Below are positions 55,301 through 64,000 of a stretch of DNA of 64,000 nucleotides, in pieces (positions within the stretch are counted from its first letter, which is position 1; each line of letters starts with the position of its first letter). Below the pieces are notes generated by a model. The model had not been told where the DNA came from and did no database searches. It saw only the letters and a program-made list of their open reading frames with translations. Origin of the DNA: Bostrychus sinensis (taxonomy: Eukaryota; Chordata; Actinopteri; Gobiiformes; Eleotridae); NCBI GenBank assembly GCA_020698575.1, contig CM036252.1:10925992-10989991 (forward strand), read 5' to 3'. The translations under genes were made by a program, and so were the position numbers.

Positions 55301-58300
55301 AATTTAATCACCGTGGCTCTTGTAAAAATAAGTGCATTTTATTCTGGCTCGCTCTGAGTGTGACAACCATCCCAGGACAGTGTCTGTTAAATCCTTTCCC
55401 ACACTCTCAGCTGAAATAGTGGTATAAAGTTACCCAGCAGCAGTGTAAAAAACTGGTGGAGAGCAAGATACAGGAAAGCTGTTTACACATCAGGGTTATT
55501 CCACCAAATAATGACTATGAATCTCGATTTTGTTTAAAAGTGTATCAGTGAATTATTTAAGTTCTGCAAAAACATAATATAAATGCATAATTTCTCTTAT
55601 TTTTGATGAATTATAATTTCTAAGTGCTCTAAAGAACAAAAGCTTAATATTTGGAAATTTGTAAAAAAAATATATATATTCAGCAGTACAAGAAAAAAGC
55701 CTCACAAACTGATCTGATGTTTTATTCCAAAGCTGTTTATGCAATTTGCTTTTTGTTTGCAGTTCTTTCAACGACAGCGCCTCCACCACCAACTACAACT
55801 ACAGCAGCTTCCACTACTACACAAACTACAACAGCTACTACACCAAATACAACAGCTACTACACCAAATACAACAGCTACTACACCAAATACAACAGCTA
55901 CTACACAAACTACAACAGCTACTACACAAACTACAACAGCTACTACACCAAATACAACAGCTACTACACCAAATACAACAGCTACTACACCAAATACAAC
56001 AGCTACTACACCAAATACAACAGCTACTACACAAACTACAACAGCTACTACACCAAATACAACAGCTACTACACAAACTACAACAGCTACTACACCAAAT
56101 ACAACAGCTACTACACAAACTACAACAGCTACTACACCAAATACAACAGCTACTACACAAACTACAACAGCTACTACACCAAATACAACAGCTACTACAC
56201 AAACTACAACAGCTACTACACAAACTACAACAGCTACTACACCAAATACAACAGCTACTACACCAAATACAACAGCTACTACACCAAATACAACAGCTAC
56301 TACACAAACTACAACAGCTACTACACCAAATACAACAGCTACTACACCAAATACAACAGCTACTACACCAAATACAACAGCTACTACACCAAATACAACA
56401 GCTACTACACCAAATACAACAGCTACTACACCAAATACAACAGCTACTACATCCACTACAACAGCTACTACACCAAATACAACAGCTACCACTACTACAC
56501 CAACTACAACAGCTACTACACCAAATACAACAGCTACTACATCCACTACAACAGCTACTACACCAAATACAACAGCTACCACTACTACACCAACTACAAC
56601 AGTTTCCACTTCTACAACGCCTTCAGAAAACCAAGACGTGATGACATTCGTTGGTATGTTACGGTTACTAAGTCATGTTTTTTTGCATACAAAGTTGGGA
56701 TAAGTCTTTGTGAGCAGGGCTTTGGGGAACTTTAAAAGGAAGCAGCTGTACAGAGTCAGAGAGCTAAAATTTAAACCTAGGCCTAAATTTAAACATACAG
56801 TCAGGGCACAGAATTTTAGAAATACCAAGGTCCATTGTTAGTTTGAAGTCAAGTCCTGTCCTGAGTTAATCCTGGGTTCGTCCCGGTGTAGACCTCGTTG
56901 TTTCATTATTTAGTTCTGGTTTGACTTTGGTTTAGTCCTGATTTGGTGCTGCTTTAGACCTGGTTTAGTCCTGGTGTAGTCCTGGTTTAATCCTGGTGTA
57001 GTCCTGGTTTAATCCTGGTGTAGTCCTGGTTTAGTCCTGGTGTAGTCCTAGTTTAGTCCTGGTGTAGTCCTGGTTTAATCCTGGTGTAGTCCTGGTTTAA
57101 TCCTGGTGTAGTCCTGGTTTAGTCCTGGTGTAGTCCTGGTTTAATCCTGGTGTAGTCCTAGTTTAATCCTGGTGTAGTCCTGGTTTAATCCTGGTGTAGT
57201 CCTGGTTTAGTCCTGGTGTAGTCCTGGTTTAATCCTGGTGTAGTCCTAGTTTCATCCTGGTGTAGTCCTGGTTTAGTCCTGGTGTAGTCCTGGTTTAGTC
57301 CTGGTGTAGTCCTGGTTTAATCCTGGTGTAGTCCTAGTTTCATCCTGGTGTAGTCCTGGTTTAGTCCTGGTGTAGTCCTGGTTTAATCCTGGTGTAGTCC
57401 TAGTTTAATCCTGGTGTAGGTCTAGTTTAGTCCTGGTGTAGTCCTGGTTTAATCCTGGTGTAGTCCTGGTTTAGTCCTGGTGTAGTCCTGGTTTAATCCT
57501 GGTGTAGTCCTAGTTTAGTCCTGGTGTAGTCCTGGTTTAGTCCTGGTGTAGTCCTGGTTTAATCCTGGTGTAGTCCTGGTTTAATCCTGGTGTAGTCCTG
57601 GTTTAGTCCTGGTGTAGTCCTGGTTTAATCCTGGTGTAGTCCTGGTTTAATCCTGGTGTAGTCCTAGTTTCATCCTGGTGTAGTCCTGGTTTAATCCTGG
57701 TGTAGTCCTAGTTTAATCCTGGTGTAGGTCTAGTTTAGTCCTGGTGTAGTCCTGGTTTAGTCCTGGTGTAGTCCTGGTTTAATCCTGGTGTAGTCCTGGT
57801 TTAATCCTGGTGTAGTCCTAGTTTCATCCTGGTGTAGTCCTGGTTTAGTCCTGGTGTAGTCCTAGTTTAATCCTGGTGTAGGTCTAGTTTAGTCCTAGTT
57901 TAATCCTGCTTTAGTCTGGGTTTAGTACAGGTTTATCCTTACATATACAGTACACACACATCAGAAAAATACTGCATACTCTATGCACTGTTGTTTTTTT
58001 ATTACATTTTAAATGAAATTGAATTAAAATTAAATGTAAATTTAAACTTTTGATATCGTTAATACAATATAAAATTAAACATTGATCTTTTTAATTCAAT
58101 TCATTTATTTTTAATATACTATATTATTTATTAAAATCATGAAATGTGGTAGTATCAAAATAACTTTTGGGTTAAATGCAAAGATGTTGACAAAACAAAT
58201 GCTTACAAAAACTCACTGTTGCTACAAATTGTTTAAAAAAATTGCTTACATATACTTTCACCCATCAGTTTATACAGCTTTATCAGTTGGCATGAAGTTT

Positions 58301-58695
58301 GATCTATATTCAATTATTATTATTATTATTTTCAAATCACATCATTATTTGCAGCCACATGTGCTTTTTACATTTACTTGAAATAACACCAGAATTGTGT
58401 GCTTTAATCAATTTGTGCAACCATATCTACAACATATACCCTTTTTTTTTAAAATTAGTTTTAATGAAAGTTAGTAGCTCCTCCTCTGGTCCACTCTCTG
58501 AAGAGGACTTGGCAACTTTCCTCCTGCAGGTCGGTCCTTGTCAAATTAAATCTCATTTATCTGTAGATTCCCTTGTTTTACCAATGAGTGCTCTTTCTTT
58601 AGTTCAAACAGGAACTGATCAATCGAGGACTGCCATCAGACATCAGTTTAAGTCTTGGGAAAACTGCACCCACTGCTGGTTCACCATGTCAGTGA
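52330..58695 (+). CDS. Secreted mucin-like fish protein (11 exons), one in-frame stop
   Basis: Exons by eye: 52330-52455, 52630-52826, 52898-53044, 53157-53301, 53366-53543, 54417-54558, 54959-55102, 55202-55254, 55763-56653, 58459-58529, 58603-58695. All junctions are GT-AG and phases agree. Signal peptide MGHFSVLLLLLLLLPVCSSQ. Extracellular Cys-containing modules follow: VELRFKLNGQACRGYPWRC, NCQRDVRLLTFDPDGDLVKC, CTEGLYLPRFVDPTPEHGAQ. Then come a Thr-rich mucin exon and the C-terminal GPLSEEDLATFLLQ / FKQELINRGLPSD. Exon 7 has TGA at 55029-55031 (GAYY-stop-SWTP), which would truncate the protein. The exon 10 donor (gtcggt) is weak. The pattern matches an unnamed family I recall from fish predictions. 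No membrane segment is seen, so secretion is likely. Confidence 0.7.
55803..56610 (+). repeat. 21-bp coding repeat (TTPNTTA / TTQTTTA)
   Basis: About 36 tandem 7-residue units in exon 9 of the mucin-like gene. Two main versions alternate: ACTACACCAAATACAACAGC(T) and ACTACACAAACTACAACAGC(T). The last units carry TTSTTTA and TTTTPTTTA variants in a duplicated block. Thr makes most of the residues, as in O-glycosylated mucin domains. Each PNTT unit also creates an N-x-T sequon. Confidence 0.95.
56930..57930. repeat. 22-bp intronic minisatellite
   Basis: About 45 copies of TCCTGGTGTAG + TCCTGGTTTAR, itself two diverged 11-bp halves, fill 1 kb of the intron between exons 9 and 10 of the mucin-like gene. 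Variants with TTTCA, TCCTAG and GGTCTAG recur in blocks, showing higher-order duplication. Diverged 11-bp units extend upstream to about 56860. Confidence 0.95.
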
Positions 58696-59318
58696 ACCTG
58701 AGAATACTCTTCTGTGTGTGTGTGGGGGTCTGTGTGAGATTCAAGTGATCAGAGTCAAACAGGCTGTTGACATTTTTGTTTTTGACCCAGAGAGAGCCTC
58801 CTCTCTCCCATTGGACCTTGGTACAGCAGGTTTCTGCTGAAGTCTGTCAGTCAGAATCATTTCTTTTCAGACAGAGGCAGGACTGATGTTTCCTTTATCA
58901 TTTATTTCCTTGTCATGTTTTAACTGACACCAGCAGTTTTCTTCAGAAGTGTCACCTGACTGCTGTGACATGTCGTTATCAGCTGTGGTCAGCCTGAAGG
59001 ACCTGACCACGCCCCCTGCTGGTCTCTCAGACTGATCCTGATGCCCTGTGGTCTCTGGAGAAAAGTGTCCCAGGTCTGAGAGAGCATCAACCTCAGCTGG
59101 ATCTCAGCTGGACAACAGAATTCCATTGAAAATGTATAAAATAAAGCTCTGCTGCCCCTGGGGGTCAATCTGGCCAAAAACCTAATTTCCCTTTATTTTG
59201 AAGGTAAAGGCTTAGCTTTATTAGGTTTTCATGAAAAAAGGATTATAATGTGTCAGGATTACAGTATGTCAAAAATCTGTGGTTATAATGGAAGTCAATG
59301 GGCCCAAACGCGTATTTA
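58696..59318. other. 3' flank of the mucin-like gene
   Basis: Probably 3' UTR at first. The text 58960-59170 (GACCTGACCACGCCCCCTGC, TCTGGAGAAAAGTGTCCCAG, AAAATGTATAAAATAAAGC) contains a possible AATAAA poly-A signal near 59150. No other gene. Confidence 0.4.
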
Positions 59319-59973
59319 TGGTAACAAGTGTAGGTTTTTACAAAAACCTGTCTTTGCTCCAAAAATAAAAATGCATCAAAACCAATGTTGTTATTAATTA
59401 TTGACTTAGTCAAGGCTCTAATAACTTCACCCCAAGTGATCCACTCTGCAACTCACTTTTGGATAATAGGGTATATTTTGTGTTTTTGCCATCTAAAAAA
59501 GTTGGGTTTTTGATGACAAAAAGGCCATAAAAACATATAAATTATTAATAAATGAAAATAAACTTAATATCTTTAGTTAGGGCTGAAGTAGTAGAAAGGA
59601 TTTCATGCGACAAAAGTAAAAAAATATATTAATATTTGACATTTTTATAGCTATTTTATGAGAGGTCCCAAACGGGTCCCTAAGGTAACGAGTGTAATTT
59701 TTTTCAATAATCTGTCCTTGCTCCAAAAATAAAAATGCATCAAAACCAATGTTGTTATTAATTATTGACTTAGTCAAGGCTCTAATAACTTCACCCCAAG
59801 TGACCCACTCTGCAACTCATTTTTGGATAAACGTTAATAAAGTTCATATCTATGATTAGAGCTGAAGTAGTAGAAAGGATTTCATGTGAAAAAAGTAAAA
59901 AAAAAAAATTAATATTTGACATTTTTATAGCTATTTTATGAGAGGTCCCAAAGGGTCCCTAAGGTAACAAGTG
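59319..59973. repeat. Tandem duplication of a roughly 280-370-bp unit
   Basis: Copy 1 (about 59319-59693) and copy 2 (about 59694-59973) share long near-identical tracts: TGCTCCAAAAATAAAAATGC, ACTTAGTCAAGGCTCTAATA, GAAGTAGTAGAAAGGATTTC and ATGAGAGGTCCCAAA.GGGTC. Copy 2 has lost about 90 bp in the middle. No coding content. Confidence 0.9.
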
Positions 59974-62177
59974 TATGTACATTTTTAAGGTGCCCAGAGG
60001 GTTAATAATGGCTACTGGAAAGTTGTTTATTCTACTCTTTTCCCTTTCTGTTGTTGCTTTTAAATGCATACATTTCAAGGTATAGTTGAATTCCTGCCCA
60101 TTTATTACGCTCAATGAAGGAAAATGAAACCAATGCCAATGATCACAACAAAAAGTTTAAAAAGCAGTCATCTGGACTTGATGTTTAAAGTTGAAGTCCT
60201 TTTATCAAAGAAACATTCTCAGTGCCAGGGATATCAAACATAAACATAAATAAGTCAAAGAAATAGTGAACACCAAACTACATTGTAAGAATTGTAATTG
60301 TAAAATCATCGTTGTTTCTGTTGCAGTAATCACTCTACTAGAAGAATTAAGTTTTGTAGATTTATTAGCAAACGTCAGAGTAAAGGTTCAGTCTTGTACA
60401 AGGATCTTTCGTCCAGGAAATCTGAGCGCAAGAGTGAATGTGCACGGCTTATACAGTTATTTTATACACATGCTATTGAGGAGGGTCCCTGGTTTAGACT
60501 TCTTCTTGTCGGTGCCCTGAGCTAGACAAGCCCCTCAGCACGTTCCACAGCCAGTCAGCTTCGATAATAACTTCTTCTTAGGTGTGGCAGCCCCCACCTT
60601 TGCTCACTCTCCAGTCTCCATGGCAACGGTCAGGTCAGTCCGGTGTGTTTCGGTCAGTCCACAAACTGATGTTGATCTAAGCTTTTTACCACAGCACACA
60701 GACATTGTAGGCTCGCTGGAAAAAATACAACAAAGTTACAATAAAGATTTTACAATGTATTTTTACAATTGTTACATACAAATTTGAAACAGGGGTCTAT
60801 TTAGAGCAGGGGTCAGCAGCTAAAATTGCTCGGGGTCTACAGGATTATGTAGACCCCAGAATGATGTTTGAACTGTGTCAGACTCAGATCATATTAGAGA
60901 CAGATGGATTTATAAAGACTGCCACTGTCCTCCAGGCTCAGTATTTGGATAACACAGTTTTAAATATAATAATTATGGATGTGAACGATGCAGGGGAGTG
61001 CAGCAATAATACTGGATAAATGCGCATATTAGCGGCTAATTAATATGCGCAAAAACTCAGTCTTGTTCGCGCTTTGTTCACCTGAGTAAAGTGAGGCCAG
61101 AAATCGTGACATTACAGACTTCTGCTGTGTAAAGTCCAGATTAATTGAGAGAACAGTGTTTGTGGGCTGTGGCCTGATGAAGCTGACAGATGCTAACAGC
61201 CAAAGCTAGAGAAGTAGCGCCAGCACTGCATTAGAAATACAGTTTAACCCTAACAATAGCATTCATTTGTGTAAATACTGATTTAGGTTGAACATGATTT
61301 GAGTTTTAAACACTGAGTGAAAAATCAACACTGAAAAATAAAGTATTTAATGTTCAAAAGGAGCAGAATGAAGCTAAGCTTATTTATTTCTACCCCTTTT
61401 GTACAATTTTTATGTTCTCCATGATCATAATCAGCAATATGTACAAACAAAATCTACTAAAACGTCCTACACAGAGTCAGAGTTTTCAAACAAACCACAC
61501 TTTAACAATATCAATAAAAGTCTTAACCACTATCTTCACTCAGATATTTCTCTAATAATGATTTTTTGTACATCATTCTAACATCAACAGAACAAATTCT
61601 TGGTCAGAACAAATTCAGCATTGATCAAAATCTCTCAAAATCTGTCAAAATCTGTCAAAATCTGTCAAAATCTCTCAAATCCTTGCCCATTTTTCCTGCT
61701 GAGGAGCAAATGTTAACCTTCTGCCTCATATATCCCACTCACTAACAGACGCCATGATGAAGAGATAATCTGTGTCACTCGCTTTACCTACCAGTGGTCA
61801 TAATGTTTTGCCTGATTGGTGTATGCTGTGCAGGGAACGTATACACAGCGATACAAAAATATGATTTTACTCTTTGCTTTGAAACGGTAGTAAATAAAAT
61901 CAGAAAAGTGCATCAGATTGTAAGCGATTTTAAGGCATATTGAAGGCGTATATGAGCATATCTTTTAACGGAAGTTGTTTACATTCCTTCTGCTGGAGCT
62001 GTAACTAAAAAAAAATCCTCAACAAAGCCAGGAAGTCCATCAACCGTTGTAACTTCTTGTGCAACTTGCTGTCTTCAGCGCCCTTTATCAGCAGATCACG
62101 TTTAAACCGCAGGGCTATAGCTTGAGATGAGCTTGTGTTCTGCAGAAGGAATACAAAAAATATAATACAAGTAATTG
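59974..62177. other. Intergenic with DNA-element remnants
   Basis: No gene I can support. An hAT-like left end occurs near 60811 (CAGGGGTCAGCAGC). A short tandem array of TCAAAATCTG units lies at 61625-61680. A Tc1-type right end (GTGGTCATAATGTTTTGCCT ... GATTGGTGTA) ends near 61822. Open stretches at 60266-60790 have a plausible acceptor (CTGTTGCAG at 60326) but no recognisable domain. Confidence 0.4.
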
Positions 62178-63307
62178 CTATAAAATAATAGTTTTAAATA
62201 ATACGGTAAACGTGCCGTTATTATCCGAAGCACGGCATGCGCGTACTAAGGTTACAGTGACAAAGAACAAGGATCCCACGATGATGAAGCCAACAATGAC
62301 GCATTCGAAAATGAATTTTGCTTTGTCCTCTTTACGTTTACGTGGAGCTGGAGCCTCTCTCAGCTTCTCTACATCTGCAAGAAAAAAATATATTAGGTAA
62401 AACAAATGTTAAGGTACATTTTACTTTATAGAACTTTGCCACTCACTGTTGTCTGCTCCAGGCTTTGTTGTTGCGAGTGACGTGCCACTCTTCACCCTCA
62501 CAGTTATCTCAAAAGAAACTGCAGAAATGAGAGGATTAGGCTCAGAATAACTAAAGCTAATGGTAAATTATGCTGGAGCTTGCAACACACATCTACAATA
62601 AACTCAAATACCACCACAGAAAATATTTGGCTTTCCGAGTACGACCAAAAATTTATCAAAATGAGTCTAATTTTTGACTAACCTAGGTCTAAACTGAGTG
62701 ACAAAATAGGAAGTAATTCAGAAAACTAAACCAGAACTACAACTGGGCCTAAACTAGAACAAAAAATGACTAAAACATAAATAAATTCAGGACTAAACTG
62801 CGTCAAAACCAGGACTAAGCAGTATTTTTTTAAGCCCAACCAGAGCAGAACTAAAACATGAATAAACCTGGCTCTAAATGAAATTAAATTCCGACTTGAA
62901 CTGCAAAAGATTCCCGAGTCCCATTAGAAGAAGATGTGTGTTCCATGTGAGTTATTTTTTTGACCCACCTGCAGATCTAAAACGCCACTGTTCCTTCTCT
63001 GTCATGTGTTCAGCATCAGTGCGACACACATACAGACCAGAGTCCTGAGGTGTGAGTCTGGTCAGGTGGAGCTGGACCTGTCCCAGTCTGAGAGCCTCTC
63101 TGTCACACTGGACTCTCCCTGAAAACTGTCTGTCCTGATACTGGGGCTCCTCGACTCCTCCGACCATTTTGAACATCTTCAGTTTCCTGGTTTTGGAAAC
63201 GCAGTCGATGTTGAGGTAGGACAGGTCCATGTTGTTGGGACTGACCAGCTGCACGGTGATGCTGTCGTCTTCTTCAGCCTCATAGTGCTGCTTAAAAAGA
63301 GATACAC
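62178..63307 (-). CDS. Ig-superfamily type I membrane protein (3' exons)
   Basis: Three minus-strand exons in phase 1-1: 62969-63307 (Ig V-type domain), 62447-62518 (stalk) and 62178-62374 (membrane and tail). The Ig exon has the first Cys in NIDCVSKTRK and the F-strand motif DSGLYVCRTDAEH. The stalk is VSFEITVRVKSGTSLATTKP. The last exon has a basic stretch (APRKRKEDKAK), one membrane helix (FECVIVGFIIVGSLFFVTV) and a short tail ending FKTIIL with stop at 62178. No ITIM-type Tyr motif is visible in the tail. The signal-peptide exon lies upstream of 63307, unseen or outside the window. It may be an immune-type receptor or co-receptor, but I cannot name it. Confidence 0.75.
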
Positions 63308-63440
63308 CTGGAGAGGAGAGAGAAAACAACAATAAATCAAATAAAAAATGCAAAAATACCTCATTACGGTGGAGAAGTTTGAGAGTCCAAATGATTCTAG
63401 GAGCTATGTTGCTTGGAGCATTGTGTCCCATGGAAAATAG

Positions 63441-64000
63441 TAGAGCCCAACCAATATATCGGCCGGCCGATAATATCAGCCGATATAGCCCATAAGAAAA
63501 TTATTGGGTATCGGCCGTAATCTGGCCAACATCTGCCTATATAAACAGTTCTACTTTTACTGTGTGCTATTCTGCTATTTGTCCAGCAGAGGGCGCTGGT
63601 GTTTCCAAACAGTTGGGCTTTTACTCTTCATAGGAAACAGCCCAAATTACCTTCTCATGGCCTGAAAAGCTCAAAGCAATAAAAATATGTTGCTCATTTC
63701 TCTGCCATAAAACCTCATAGAACAAAAATTCAAAATGCATTTTGTAGTTCTCCCCATGCTCTACCTGCAGAGCAAGTTTAAATGAAATTTAAGTTAAACA
63801 AATTTAGTTAAAACTAAATAAAATAAATAAATATAATACATAAAATACATAATACTCCCTACACCAATGCCCAGGGGTGTACACGGCAGATTCATGTAAA
63901 CAAGAGCAGAAAGAAAAATGCTTTAAAAAACTTTTTCCTAATGTATAAAATTATATCGGCGGATGTATTGGATATCGGTATTTTTTGGTTACCTAATATC
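63441..64000. mobile_element. MITE with ATATCGG palindromes, running off the window
   Basis: Begins TAGAGCCCAACCAATATATC, then GGCCGGCCGATA and CAGCCGATATAG, and carries TATCGGCGGATG and GATATCGGTA near 63955-63980, roughly inverted to the start. The right border is beyond the window. No coding sequence. Confidence 0.6.

Noticed and set aside
55737..56735. Several 180-330-codon frames over the mucin repeat in other frames and on the other strand
   Set aside because: Product of the 21-bp repeat being stop-free in several frames. Only the TTPNTTA frame joins upstream and downstream exons in phase.
60266..60790. Possible exons VITLLEELSFVDLLANVRVK and following frame
   Set aside because: There is an acceptor-like CTGTTGCAG, but no donor, domain or neighbour in phase that would support a gene.

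Overview
The window looks like teleost fish chromosomal DNA, probably percomorph (inference). It is AT-rich, has GT-AG introns, and is packed with fish-type repeats: hAT, Tc1 and piggyBac-like DNA elements, CR1/L2-type LINEs, tRNA-derived SINEs, and micro- and minisatellites. There is no bacterial or CRISPR architecture.

The main content is a cluster of ten related seven-transmembrane receptor loci. Seven read as intact (B 18346-19215 minus; C 21209-22072 minus; D 23508-24386 minus; F 39790-40626 minus; G 33447-36616 plus; H 44171-45043 plus; I 46420-47895 plus). Three are broken (A 1074-1953, one-base frameshift; E 31209-31777, deletions; J 48763-49110, truncated). The coding region is one exon just after a 3' splice site. 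In G, I and J a five-codon microexon lies upstream, with a shared TATA-type promoter. The proteins keep an E/DRYLAVVHP motif after TM3 but have Glu where TM2 normally carries Asp, no CWxP in TM6, and LPxxF or IPxxY instead of NPxxY in TM7. I do not recognise a named orthologue. The layout suggests a duplicated unit [F-type minus][H-type plus][G/I-type plus]. The copy at 31.2-36.6 kb has decayed; the copy at 39.8-47.9 kb is intact.

Other host genes: a four-exon gene with three C-type lectin-like domains (11234-14844, plus); an eleven-exon secreted mucin-like gene with a Thr-rich repeat exon and one in-frame TGA (52330-58695, plus); and the 3' part of an Ig-superfamily membrane protein gene (62178-63307, minus). 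A degenerate multi-exon gene of an uncharacterised fish family (27883-29117) lies inside a 3.7-kb terminal-inverted-repeat element (26041-29776).

The rest is mostly mobile DNA. Several elements can be delimited by inverted repeats and target duplications read directly from the sequence: hAT at 8091-8545 and 29927-30234 with perfect 8-bp duplications, hAT at 17559-18169 with an imperfect one, Tc1-like at 6004-6659 and 42830-43285 with TA, and a TTAA-flanked element at 37654-38303. All exon models were built by eye from splice sites and phase.
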